Assembly: GCA_044442865.1 (NCBI GenBank)
Contig: JBISJU010000001.1
Location: forward strand, 186,001 to 250,000
Reading direction: 5' to 3'
Source of the DNA: Makana argininalis_C
GTDB taxonomy: Bacteria > Pseudomonadota > Gammaproteobacteria > Enterobacterales > Enterobacteriaceae
Length of the DNA stretch: 64,000 nucleotides
A model generated the notes under the pieces. The model was given only the letters and a program-made list of their open reading frames with translations, was not told the DNA's origin and made no database searches. The stretch's first letter is position 1. Every line of letters starts with the position of its first letter. A program made the position numbers and the translations under genes. Shown piece by piece: positions 42,861 to 52,513 of this stretch.

Positions 42861-44390
42861 ATGTGTAAATTATATTTAAAAAATAATTATTATAATTCTT
42901 TATTTAAAAATAAAGAAATTATAATACGTAAAAAAAAACTTGATAATATACGTAAAAAAGAAAGTGCATTTCCAAATAAATTTCGTAGAAATTATCTTTC
43001 AAAAGAAATACATGATAAATTTAATATTAAAAATAGAATAGAGTTAGAAAAATTAAATATTAAAGTAAAAATTGCAGGAAGAATAATTTTAAAACGCATA
43101 ATGGGAAAAGCGTCTTTTTTAACAATTCAAGATTTAGAGGGAAGAATACAAATATATATCAATAAAAATAAAATCTCTAAATATCAATACAATATTTATT
43201 TTGGAAATTTAGATATTGGAGATATAATAGGTATTAAAGGAAAGTTATTTAAAACTAAAACAGGTGAATTATCTATATATTGTAAATATATTCTATTAAT
43301 AACTAAATCAATAAGATTACTTCCAGATAAATTTAAAGGATTATCTGATAATGAAATTATATATAGACAACGTTATCTTGATCTTATATCAAATATTAAA
43401 TCAAGAGAAACATTCAAAATGCGTTCCAAAATAATATCAGAAATTAGACTTTTTATGAATATTAATAATTTTATCGAAGTTGAAACACCTATGTTACAAC
43501 AAATACCCGGAGGTGCCTCAGCTAGTCCTTTTATAACACATCATAATAAATTAAAAAAAAATATGTATTTAAGAATTTCTCCAGAATTATATTTAAAAAA
43601 ATTAGTAATAGGTGGTTTAGAAAAAATATATGAACTTAATCGTAATTTTAGAAATGAAGGAATTTCAACTATTCATAATCCTGAATTTACTATGATGGAA
43701 TTATATATAGCTTATGCTGATTATAAAGATTTAATATTATTTATTGAAAATATGTTATGTAAATTAATTAAAAATATATATAATACAAATTTTATTTTAT
43801 ATAAAAATAAAAAAATTTTTTTTACAAAACCTTTTAAAAAAATGACTATGAAAGAATCTATATATTTTTATAATCCTAAAATAAAAATTAGATATTTAGA
43901 AAATATTGAATCTGCTATTAATATAGCAAGTAAAAATGAAATAAAATTAAATAAAAAATGGAAATTAGGTAAAATTATTAGTAAAATTTTTGAAAAAACT
44001 ACAGTAAATTTTTTAATTCAACCTACTTTTATTACTGATTATCCTATAGAAATATCACCAATGGCTCGTGCAAATGATAATAATAAACTTTTATCTGAAA
44101 GATTTGAATTTTTTATAGGTGGTATGGAAATAGGAAATGGATTTTCTGAATTAAATGATTATGATGATCAAAGAATCAGGTTTGAAGAACAATTAAAAAA
44201 TAAAAATAAAATAAATAAAAAAAATATATTTTTTGATTATGATTATATTACAGCTCTTGAATATGGTTTACCTCCTACAGCTGGATTAGGTTTAGGTATA
44301 GATAGATTAATAATGATTTTAACAAATAAAAAAAAAATAAAAGATGTAATATTATTTCCTGAAATTCGATCAAAAAAAAATAAATATTAA
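42861..44390 (+). CDS. lysS: Lysyl-tRNA synthetase (class II)
   Basis: Charges tRNA-Lys, in heavy demand in this lysine-rich proteome. It has 509 residues (505 in E. coli). An N-terminal OB-fold anticodon-binding domain (GRIILKRIMGKASFLTIQD) precedes the class II catalytic core with motif 2 FRNEGISTIHNPEFTMMELY and motif 3 GLGLGIDRLIM. Cotranscribed with prfB. The start ATG is close to the prfB stop; no strong ribosome-binding site is seen, consistent with translational coupling. Confidence 0.96.
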   Translation: MCKLYLKNNYYNSLFKNKEIIIRKKKLDNIRKKESAFPNKFRRNYLSKEIHDKFNIKNRIELEKLNIKVKIAGRIILKRIMGKASFLTIQDLEGRIQIYINKNKISKYQYNIYFGNLDIGDIIGIKGKLFKTKTGELSIYCKYILLITKSIRLLPDKFKGLSDNEIIYRQRYLDLISNIKSRETFKMRSKIISEIRLFMNINNFIEVETPMLQQIPGGASASPFITHHNKLKKNMYLRISPELYLKKLVIGGLEKIYELNRNFRNEGISTIHNPEFTMMELYIAYADYKDLILFIENMLCKLIKNIYNTNFILYKNKKIFFTKPFKKMTMKESIYFYNPKIKIRYLENIESAINIASKNEIKLNKKWKLGKIISKIFEKTTVNFLIQPTFITDYPIEISPMARANDNNKLLSERFEFFIGGMEIGNGFSELNDYDDQRIRFEEQLKNKNKINKKNIFFDYDYITALEYGLPPTAGLGLGIDRLIMILTNKKKIKDVILFPEIRSKKNKY

Positions 44391-44422
44391 TAATAAATTA
44401 AATTTTTTAAAATATTATTTAT

Positions 44423-45829
44423 TTAATAATGTTTAATATTTTTATTTTTAACATCAAATTTTTTATTTTTTTCATTTAAGATGATAATTACAGGAATTCC
44501 GCTTAAATTAAAAAAAAATCTAAAATAATTTAAAATATATTTTTTATAATTTTTTTTAATATATTTTAAATTATTTCCATGTATAATTATTTTTAAAGGA
44601 TTATATCCACCAATATGAGCATATTTGAATTTTATTAAATTATTTTTAAATATTGATATTTTATTATTATTTATTGATTTTTTAATAACTTTTGTAACTA
44701 AAGCTGAATTTAATTTTAATTTATATTGATTAAAAATTTTTTTAATAGATTTAAATATTTTAAAAATACCTTCTTCTTTTAAGGCAGAAATAAAATGAAT
44801 TTTAATAAATTTGAAAAAATTGATTTTAATATCTAATTTTTTTTTAATTATTTTTTTATCTTGTAAAGTAATTTTATCACATTTATTAACTAATATAATT
44901 ATTGATACACCTTTTTTAATTATTAAATTTATTAATGAAATATCTTGTTTTAAAACACCTTCACTAGCATCTATCATTAATAATGATATATTTGATTTAT
45001 TTATTGAATCAAAAGTTTTAATAATAGAAATTATTTCTAATTTACTAAAAATATTACGTTTTTTTTTAATTCCAGCGGTATCAATTAATATATATTTATT
45101 ATCTTTATATTTAATATAATTTATTATACTATCTCTTGTAGTACCTGGTGTATTATGTACTAATAAACGATCATTTTTTATTAATTTATTAATTAATGTA
45201 GATTTTCCTACATTGGGTCTTCCAATTATTGAAATTTTAATAATTTTAGATTTAATATTTTTTTTTTTATAATCATTATTTATGATATCATTTTTAAAAA
45301 TTTCAACATTATTTTTATAATAATTGTTTTTTTCAATAGAATTAATAAAAACATTTAAATATTTAGTAAATTTATATATTCCAATATTATGTTTAGCAGA
45401 AATAAAAAAAATTTTACCCATTCCTAACTTATAAAATTCATTTTTATATAAATTAATATTTAAACAATCTGTTTTATTCACAATAATAAACTTTTTTTTT
45501 TTTATTTTTCTTAATTTTTTAGCAATATTTATATCTTCATTTGTAATTCCTTTTTTACCATCTAAAACAAATAAAATAATATTAGATTCTTCAATAGCTA
45601 AAAATGTTTGTTTTAAAATTTTTAAATCAATTTCATTTTTAGAATTTTTTATCCCACCAGTATCAACTAAAATACATTTAATGTTTTTACATTTAAAATA
45701 ACCATATTGTCTATCACGAGTTAATCCAGGGTTATTTTGAACTAATGCTTTATTAGTTTTAGTTAATCTATTAAAAATAGTTGATTTACCTACATTTTGA
45801 TGACCAACTATAGTTATTATAGGAATCAT
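44423..45829 (-). CDS. der: Double-GTPase ribosome assembly factor Der (EngA)
   Basis: Essential GTPase for 50S subunit assembly. Two tandem G domains are visible: GHQNVGKST...DTGG...NKTD in the first and GRPNVGKST...DTAG...NKCD in the second, then a KH-like C-terminal domain with YAHIGGYNPLKIIIHGN. It has 468 residues (490 in E. coli); the basic C-terminal tail is shortened. The first P-loop reads GHQNVGKS rather than GRPNVGKS. Next to hisS as in enterobacteria, with the intervening bamB missing. Confidence 0.95.
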   Translation of the reverse strand: MIPIITIVGHQNVGKSTIFNRLTKTNKALVQNNPGLTRDRQYGYFKCKNIKCILVDTGGIKNSKNEIDLKILKQTFLAIEESNIILFVLDGKKGITNEDINIAKKLRKIKKKKFIIVNKTDCLNINLYKNEFYKLGMGKIFFISAKHNIGIYKFTKYLNVFINSIEKNNYYKNNVEIFKNDIINNDYKKKNIKSKIIKISIIGRPNVGKSTLINKLIKNDRLLVHNTPGTTRDSIINYIKYKDNKYILIDTAGIKKKRNIFSKLEIISIIKTFDSINKSNISLLMIDASEGVLKQDISLINLIIKKGVSIIILVNKCDKITLQDKKIIKKKLDIKINFFKFIKIHFISALKEEGIFKIFKSIKKIFNQYKLKLNSALVTKVIKKSINNNKISIFKNNLIKFKYAHIGGYNPLKIIIHGNNLKYIKKNYKKYILNYFRFFFNLSGIPVIIILNEKNKKFDVKNKNIKHY

Positions 45830-45865
45830 TTTTTTCTCATTTTTTATTTTTTATATATTATAAAT

Positions 45866-47143
45866 TTAATTTGTTATATTTAATTTTAAATAAATAATTA
45901 TATCTTTATAAAATAAATTTTTTTCTTCTCCTGTAATTAGATTTTTTAACAAAATTTTACCTAATTTTTTAATATTTTTTAATACTAACACAAAATTAGA
46001 ATTATATTTATAAGCTTTTTTAATTTGATTATTAAAATTATTACTAGAATAATCAGTTATTAATTTAATATATGGTAATTTATTTCTTAAATTTTCAGAT
46101 ATAATTACAGCTTTATTTTTATTTTTAATAAATGATGTAATAATGTACATATCTATATATCTAATTGTAAAAAAATTTGGATTCTTTTTTTTCATAAGAA
46201 TCATAATTCTATCAAGACCAATAGAACAACCTACAGCAGGTTTACTTATACCACATAATTTTTTAGTTAATTTATCATAACGACCACCACCACAAACTGT
46301 ATTTTTAGAACCTATAAAATCAGTTACCCATTCAAATACTGTTTTGTTATAATAATCTATTCCACGTATTAAATGATTATTAATTTTATATTTTATATTA
46401 TTTTTATCTAAAATATTACATAAATTTTTAAAATGTTGATAAGAATCATTATCTATATATTTTAAAAATTTAGGGGCATTTTTTAATAAAGAAATTATTT
46501 TTTTATTTTTACTATCTAATATTCTAATAATGTTATTATTTTTTATTTTTTTTCTAGAATCTTTATCTAAATATTTATAATTTTTATTAAAAAATTTCAA
46601 TAAATCATTAATATATTTAATACGTGATTTAACAGATCCAATAGAATTTATATTTAAACAAATATATTTATTTAAACCAATTAAATTAAACAAACGATTA
46701 ATAAGTAAAATAATTTCAAAATCAATATATGGTCCTTTATGACCATAAACTTCTATACCTGCTTGATGAAATTGTCTATATCTTCCCTTTTGAGGTCTTT
46801 CATATCTAAACATAGGTCCTATATACCAAAAACGCTGATCATTGTTTCTTAAAAGTCCGTTTTCAATAACAAGTCTTGCACAACAAGCAGTGCCTTCGGG
46901 TCTTAAAGTAATATTATTTCCACTTTTATCTTTAAATTTATACATTTCTTTTTTAACTAAATCTGTTGTGTTTCCAATAGATTTATCAAACAAAGATGTT
47001 TTTCCTAAAATAGGAAAACGTATTTCAGAATAACCATACATTGTAAAAACTTTTTTAATTATATTTTCTATTTTTTGCCATAAAAAAGTATCTTTTGGTA
47101 AGAAATCTTTAGTCCCTCTAATAGAGTTTATTTTTTTTGACAT
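45866..47143 (-). CDS. hisS: Histidyl-tRNA synthetase
   Basis: Class II synthetase for tRNA-His. It has 425 residues (424 in E. coli). It begins with NSIRGTKDFLP; motif 2 is in FRYERPQKGRYRQFHQ; the histidine-specific sequences LIRGIDYYNKTVFEW and GGGRYDKL are intact, and motif 3 GCSIGLDRIMILM follows. An AAAAGAGATAAA leader precedes the ATG. It lies between rlmN and der, the enterobacterial order with ispG, bamB and others lost. Confidence 0.96.
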   Translation of the reverse strand: MSKKINSIRGTKDFLPKDTFLWQKIENIIKKVFTMYGYSEIRFPILGKTSLFDKSIGNTTDLVKKEMYKFKDKSGNNITLRPEGTACCARLVIENGLLRNNDQRFWYIGPMFRYERPQKGRYRQFHQAGIEVYGHKGPYIDFEIILLINRLFNLIGLNKYICLNINSIGSVKSRIKYINDLLKFFNKNYKYLDKDSRKKIKNNNIIRILDSKNKKIISLLKNAPKFLKYIDNDSYQHFKNLCNILDKNNIKYKINNHLIRGIDYYNKTVFEWVTDFIGSKNTVCGGGRYDKLTKKLCGISKPAVGCSIGLDRIMILMKKKNPNFFTIRYIDMYIITSFIKNKNKAVIISENLRNKLPYIKLITDYSSNNFNNQIKKAYKYNSNFVLVLKNIKKLGKILLKNLITGEEKNLFYKDIIIYLKLNITN

Positions 47144-47269
47144 TTTATCTCTTTTATATTATATAAAAATAATATTTAAAAATTTAAATAATTTATAAAA
47201 ATAAATTAATTAATATAACACATTTTAGCACTGCCATTAAAAATAAATAAAATTTAATAATAAAAAATA

Positions 47270-48394
47270 TTATATTTTAATACGATTTGTAATCTTGCCA
47301 ATTAATTGTCCACATGAAGCATTAATATCATATCCCCTGATTTTTCTTATGATTGTTATTATTCCATAATTAATTAAAATTTTATAAAAAGAATTAATTT
47401 GTTGTTTTGAACTACATTTATATTTAGATCCAGGAAAACTATTAAATGGAATAATATTAATTATACAATTAATATTGTGTAATAATTTTACTAATTGATA
47501 AGCATGTATAATTTTATCATTTACACCATTAATCATTATATATTCTATTGTAATTCTTTTATTTCTTTTTTTAGATTTTTTAATATATGTTTTAATTGAA
47601 GATATTAAACTAGCGATATTATATTTAATATTAATTGGCATTATTTTATTTCTTATAGTATCATTTGAAGCATGTAATGAAACAGCTAATGATATATTCA
47701 TATCATGTAATTTCTTAATAACTGGTACAATACCGGAAGTTGAAATAGTTATTTTTCTTCTAGATAAAAAAAAACCAAAACTATCTACCATAATTTCTAT
47801 TGATTTTTTAATATTATTAAAATTAAGTAATGGTTCTCCCATACCCATAATCACTATATTTGTGATTTTTTTTTTTTTATTTAAATTAAATAAATTAATA
47901 AATTTATTAGCTATTAATATTTGTCCTATTATTTCCGAAGTTCTTAAATTTCTGTTAAATCCTTGTTTTGCTGTTGCACAAAATGAGCATTTTAGAGCAC
48001 ATCCTATTTGTGATGAAATACATAAAGTTGATCTATTTTTTTCTGGTATATAAACAGTTTCTATTTGTTGATCATCTATTTGAATAATCCATTTAATTGT
48101 ATTATCTATAGATATATACTGTTTGATAATTTTTGGAATTTTAATTTCTGCAATTTTTTTTAATTTTAATTTTAATTTTGAATTTATATTCATTTCATCA
48201 AAATTATTACATTGATTATGATATATTAATTTCATTATTTGCATAGCACGAAAAGATTTTTCAGATATTTTTAGAAAAAAATTAATTAATTCATCTTTAT
48301 TCATATCTAAAATATTGATTTTTTTAATTTTTGATTTACTTTTATTATTGTGGTATTTTAAATTAAATAATTTATTTTTTATTTTTAAATACAT
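47270..48394 (-). CDS. rlmN: Dual-specificity 23S rRNA A2503 / tRNA A37 methyltransferase RlmN
   Basis: Radical-SAM enzyme that makes 2-methyladenosine at the peptidyl-transferase centre and in some tRNAs. It has 374 residues (384 in E. coli). The [4Fe-4S] cysteines are Cys132, Cys136 and Cys139 (GCALKCSFC), and the substrate-bound C-terminal cysteine is Cys361 (NASCGQL). MGMGEPLLN and STSGIVP are intact. It depends on Fe-S supply, linking it to nfuA and ygfZ. An internal ATG at residue 31 is an alternative start. Confidence 0.95.
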   Translation of the reverse strand: MYLKIKNKLFNLKYHNNKSKSKIKKINILDMNKDELINFFLKISEKSFRAMQIMKLIYHNQCNNFDEMNINSKLKLKLKKIAEIKIPKIIKQYISIDNTIKWIIQIDDQQIETVYIPEKNRSTLCISSQIGCALKCSFCATAKQGFNRNLRTSEIIGQILIANKFINLFNLNKKKKITNIVIMGMGEPLLNFNNIKKSIEIMVDSFGFFLSRRKITISTSGIVPVIKKLHDMNISLAVSLHASNDTIRNKIMPINIKYNIASLISSIKTYIKKSKKRNKRITIEYIMINGVNDKIIHAYQLVKLLHNINCIINIIPFNSFPGSKYKCSSKQQINSFYKILINYGIITIIRKIRGYDINASCGQLIGKITNRIKI

Positions 48395-48470
48395 TTTTTT
48401 TATTTAAACCTTATAATTAAATTATTTTAAATTTAATTTATTTAAATAAATTAAATTTAAAATAAAATTA

Positions 48471-48553
48471 ACCGAAGTGGCGAAATTGGAAGACATAGTT
48501 AATTTAAAAATTAACCACTTAATTGCATATCGATACGAGTCCGATATTCGGTA
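48471..48553 (+). tRNA. leuX: tRNA-Leu (UAA), structurally aberrant
   Basis: Class II tRNA with a long variable arm, ACCGAAG...ATTCGGT ends and anticodon stem GTTAA/TTAAC around TTTAAAA (anticodon TAA). The body resembles enterobacterial leuX (anticodon CAA), for example GTGGCGAAAT. Unusual bases: acceptor G7 faces A66, D-stem C11 faces A24, conserved G53 is A (facing C61), and U55, normally pseudouridine, is A. CCA is not encoded. It reads UUA, the commonest Leu codon here, unless it is decaying. The symbol is by similarity. Confidence 0.8.
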
Positions 48554-48616
48554 TGTTAACTTTAATAATATAAATAAATTTATACTTTTTTTTAATATAT
48601 ATATAATTATCTTTAA

Positions 48617-49465
48617 TTATTTTAAATTTTGTGTTTTTATTTTTACCCAAAGTTTAAGAAAAATATTAATTTTAAATAAATATTCTATTTCTTTTTTTGA
48701 TAAAATTCCTATTAATTTTATTTTACTTCCATTATTTCCAATAATTATTTTTTTGTGATTAATATTATTTACTAAAATAACAGAATATATAATATATACC
48801 CCGTTTGTAATTTTATTAATTTTTTCAATATAAACAGATATTAAATAAGGAATTTCATTACCGATTAATCTTATAATTTTTTCTCTAATAATTTCAGATA
48901 TAAAAAATGTTTTAGATTGATTTGTAATATAATTTTTTGGAAAAATATGATTTCTTTTTTTAATAGACTGACATATTAAATTAGATAATATATTAATATT
49001 AATTCCATTTTTAGCAGAAATAGGTATTATTTTACAAAATTTATTTTTTAAATTAATGAATTTAATAAATGGTAAAAGTAATTTTTTGTTATTAATTTTA
49101 TCTATTTTATTTATTGCTATAATTATATTATAATCTCTATTATTAATTTTATTTAATAATATATCTTCAATTATATTCCATTTAAATACTTCAACAACAA
49201 AAATAATGGTATCTGTTTTATGTATCATGTTTTTATATTCATTCTTATTAAAGAAATATTTTTTTTTTTCTTTAATAATAAAACCAGGATTATCTACATA
49301 AATTACTTGATATATTAAATTTGTATATATACCATAAATTAAGTTTGTTGTAGTTTGTTTTTTTTTTGAAGTAATTGAAATTTTATTTCCTATTAAATAA
49401 TTTAATAAAGTAGATTTTCCTACATTTGGTCTTCCTATTATAGGAACATAACCACAATAATTCAT
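48617..49465 (-). CDS. era: GTPase Era
   Basis: 16S-rRNA-binding GTPase for 30S maturation. The ATG at 49463-49465, just after the rnc stop and behind a GAG within the rnc end, gives 282 residues (301 in E. coli); a TTG 15 bases upstream is less likely. G1 is GRPNVGKST, G3 DNPG (DTPG in E. coli) and G4 NKID. The KH-domain GxxG is present as GNNGSKIK. About 14 C-terminal residues after LWVKIK are missing. Third in lepA-rnc-era. Confidence 0.95.
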   Translation of the reverse strand: MNYCGYVPIIGRPNVGKSTLLNYLIGNKISITSKKKQTTTNLIYGIYTNLIYQVIYVDNPGFIIKEKKKYFFNKNEYKNMIHKTDTIIFVVEVFKWNIIEDILLNKINNRDYNIIIAINKIDKINNKKLLLPFIKFINLKNKFCKIIPISAKNGININILSNLICQSIKKRNHIFPKNYITNQSKTFFISEIIREKIIRLIGNEIPYLISVYIEKINKITNGVYIIYSVILVNNINHKKIIIGNNGSKIKLIGILSKKEIEYLFKINIFLKLWVKIKTQNLK

Positions 49466-49469
49466 ATAT

Positions 49470-50150
49470 TTAATTCTCAATATTTAATATTTTAAGTGCT
49501 TTTTTTGCTGCATTTTGTTCAGCATATCTACGACTAAAACCATAACCTAAAACTGGTTGAATAATTCCAATAATATTACAATATATAATAAATTCTTGAT
49601 AACTAGATGTATAATTAATTTTAAAGATTAAATAATTAGGTAATGGTAAATGTATTTTTTGAAGATATTCTTGTAGTTTTGTTTTATAATCTTTTTGTTT
49701 ATCACCTGGACTAATTTTATTTAATTTTATTTTATACCAATTTAAAATTATTTTTTCTACTGTATTAATATTACTATCTAAAAAAATACTTCCTATTAAA
49801 GCCTCAATAGCATCAGATAAAACTGATTTTCTGTTAGATCCACAGTTTTTAATCTCACCTTGCCCCATTTTTAAACATTCACCTAAATTAAATTTTTTTG
49901 CTATTTCTGCTAATGTATTTTCTTTTACTAAAGAAGAACGCATTCTACTCATATCTCCTTCATTAATTAATATAAATTTTTTATATAATGCGCTTGTTAT
50001 TACATAATTTAATATAGCATCTCCTAAAAATTCTAAACGTTCATTATGTTGTTTACCAGCACTTCTATGAGTTAATGCTTGTATAAAAAATTTTTTTTTT
50101 TTAAAAAAATACCCTATTTTGTTTTGTAAATTATGTTTTATAAAATTCAT
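49470..50150 (-). CDS. rnc: Ribonuclease III
   Basis: Double-strand-specific endonuclease that separates 16S and 23S precursors; matching processing stems surround both rRNAs in this window. It has 226 residues, as in E. coli. The catalytic signature HNERLEFLGDAIL (about 36-48) and the downstream acidic pair in SDAIEALIGSIFLD are intact. The C-terminal double-stranded RNA-binding domain spans about 155-226 and ends with RRYAEQNAAKKALKIL. Between lepA and era. Confidence 0.97.
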   Translation of the reverse strand: MNFIKHNLQNKIGYFFKKKKFFIQALTHRSAGKQHNERLEFLGDAILNYVITSALYKKFILINEGDMSRMRSSLVKENTLAEIAKKFNLGECLKMGQGEIKNCGSNRKSVLSDAIEALIGSIFLDSNINTVEKIILNWYKIKLNKISPGDKQKDYKTKLQEYLQKIHLPLPNYLIFKINYTSSYQEFIIYCNIIGIIQPVLGYGFSRRYAEQNAAKKALKILNIEN

Positions 50151-50321
50151 GTATTATTAATAACTCAGATTTATTAATATATAACATAACATATTAATTT
50201 AATAAAAATTCAAAATGAATTATTTATTATTAAATAATAATTTAAAATAAAATTTATTTATTAATGATTTTCTAAAAAAAAATTAAAAATATTTTTAAAA
50301 CATTACTTGTTAAAAAAAAAA

Positions 50322-52124
50322 TTATTTATTTGTTTTAAATATATTAATAAATATATCTTTAGGAATATTTACATTACCTATTTTTTTCATTTTTTTTTTA
50401 CCTTTTTTTTGTTTTTTTAACAATTTTTTCTTACGACTTATATCACCACCATAACATTTTGATAATACATTTTTTCTTAATTGTTTTAAATTAGATCTAG
50501 AAATAACATTTTTACCTATCACAGCTTGAATAGATATATTAAATTGATGACGTGGTATTATATTTTTAATTTTATTAATTAATTTACGTCCATAATCAAT
50601 TGCATTACTATTATGTATTAAAATTGATAAAGAATCTATTTTATTTTTATTAATTAAAATATCAACTTTAACTATATCTGATTTTTTAAATTTTTTAAAA
50701 TTGTAATCTAAAGAAGCATATCCACAAGAAACAGATTTAAGTTTATCAAAAAAATCTAAAATAACATAATACATTGGAATATCATAAATTAATTTTATTT
50801 GATTACCTATATAAAATATATTTTTTTTAACTCCTCTTCTAAATTGACAAAGTGAAATTATTTTTCCAATATATTTTTTAGGTAATAAAATTATACATTC
50901 AACAATTGGTTCACGAAATTCATATATATTATTTATATTACTAATTTTAGAAGGATTATCTATATATAAAATTTCTTTTTTATTTGTAATTATTTCATAA
51001 GTAACTGATGGTACAGTATTAATAATATTAATATTATATTCTCTTAATATTCTTTCTTTTATAATTTCCATATGAAGAAGACCAAGAAAACCACATCTAA
51101 AACCAAAACCCAACATATTAGATTTTTCATATTCATAAAATAATGAAGCATCATTTAAACTTAATTTTTCCAAAGATATTTTAAAATTTTTATAATCTTT
51201 TGAATTAATTGGAAATAAACTAGTATATACCATAGGTTTGGCTTTTTTAAAACCAGGTAAAAAATTATGTGATGATTGCACATCAAGAGTAATTGTATCA
51301 CCTACAGGAGAACCATATATATTTTTAATAGAGCAAGATAACCATCCTACCTCGCCACAATTTAAAAAATCACGATGTTGTTTTTTTGGAGTAAAAATTC
51401 CTAATTTTTTTACTTTATATATTTTACCAGTACTCATAATTTTAATTTTATTACCAATTTTTAATTTACCATTTTTAATTCTTATTAGTGATGTAACTCC
51501 TAAATAATTATCAAACCAAGAATCGATTATTAAAGCTTGTAATGGTGAATTAATATTTCCTGAAGGATATGGTATTTTTTTTATAATTCTTTTAATTATT
51601 TTATCAACACCATACCCAGTTTTAGAAGAACATAGTATTGAATTAGAATAATTAGTACCTAATATATTTTTTATATCTTTTATAACTTTATTGGGATTAG
51701 CATTTGGTAAATCTATTTTATTAATAACAGTTATTATTTTTAAATTCATTTCTATTGCTAAATTATAATTAGTTAATGTTTGAGCTTCTATACCTTGGGT
51801 TGCGTCAATTAAAAGAATCACTCCTTCACATGCAAATAATGATCTTGAAACTTCGTAAGAAAAATCTATATGACCAGGAGTATCTATTAAATTAAGTTGA
51901 TAAATATCATTATTTTTATATTTATAATATAAAGTTGCACTTTGTGATTTAATAGTTATACCTCTTTCTTTTTCTATTTCCATTGAATCTAATATTCTAG
52001 GTGACATTTTTCGTATACTGACACCATCACAAATTTGTATAATCCTGTCTGACAAAGTAGATTTTCCATGATCAATATGAGCAATAATAGAAAAATTTCT
52101 TATATTTTTAATTTTAATAAACAT
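50322..52124 (-). CDS. lepA: Elongation factor 4 (LepA)
   Basis: Ribosome-associated translational GTPase linked to initiation and ribosome assembly. From the ATG at 52122-52124 it has 600 residues (599 in E. coli), starting just before KNIRNFSIIAHIDHGKST; an ATG 39 bases upstream would add 13 residues and has no better ribosome-binding site. G1 AHIDHGKS, G3 DTPGH and G4 NKID are intact, and the LepA-specific C-terminal domain ends KCYGGDISRKKKLLKKQKKGK...K. No lepB follows: rnc is next. Confidence 0.96.
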   Translation of the reverse strand: MFIKIKNIRNFSIIAHIDHGKSTLSDRIIQICDGVSIRKMSPRILDSMEIEKERGITIKSQSATLYYKYKNNDIYQLNLIDTPGHIDFSYEVSRSLFACEGVILLIDATQGIEAQTLTNYNLAIEMNLKIITVINKIDLPNANPNKVIKDIKNILGTNYSNSILCSSKTGYGVDKIIKRIIKKIPYPSGNINSPLQALIIDSWFDNYLGVTSLIRIKNGKLKIGNKIKIMSTGKIYKVKKLGIFTPKKQHRDFLNCGEVGWLSCSIKNIYGSPVGDTITLDVQSSHNFLPGFKKAKPMVYTSLFPINSKDYKNFKISLEKLSLNDASLFYEYEKSNMLGFGFRCGFLGLLHMEIIKERILREYNINIINTVPSVTYEIITNKKEILYIDNPSKISNINNIYEFREPIVECIILLPKKYIGKIISLCQFRRGVKKNIFYIGNQIKLIYDIPMYYVILDFFDKLKSVSCGYASLDYNFKKFKKSDIVKVDILINKNKIDSLSILIHNSNAIDYGRKLINKIKNIIPRHQFNISIQAVIGKNVISRSNLKQLRKNVLSKCYGGDISRKKKLLKKQKKGKKKMKKIGNVNIPKDIFINIFKTNK

Positions 52125-52513
52125 TGAAATTAAAATAAATTTTTTAAAAAATTTACTTTCCATATATTTAAAAATATTAAATAATTTAATTATTAAATAA
52201 TTAAATTATTTTTTTTTAAATTTTATAAATTATTTATTATGTTAAAAATTATTAAAAATAAATTAATATTTATTATTAATAAAATAATGTTTTTTTTAAA
52301 AAAAATTGTTAAAAATATATATTTAAATAATATTTTATTTATCCAATATTTTATATTATAAATAATTTTAAATATAAATAATATAATTAAATTAATAAAT
52401 AAATTTTTTAATTATTAAATCTAATTTAATAGATATCAATTTAAAAATATTAAAATAAATATTAATTAATAAAATTAATATAAATTTAATTTAAATAAAT
52501 TTATTTATTTTGT
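52125..52513. other. A/T-only gap downstream of hldE
   Basis: About 350-390 bases after the truncated hldE and upstream of lepA. No open frame, RNA or clear hairpin was seen. Its position fits eroded remains of the second half of hldE (about 480 bases in E. coli), but no recognisable NGxFDxLHxGH or VNSD motif survives in any frame I could read. Confidence 0.5.

Noticed and set aside
48477..48758. Open frame of 93 codons overlapping the tRNA-Leu and the 3' end of era
   Set aside because: It starts within the tRNA and runs antisense into era; hydrophobic low-complexity translation with no family match.
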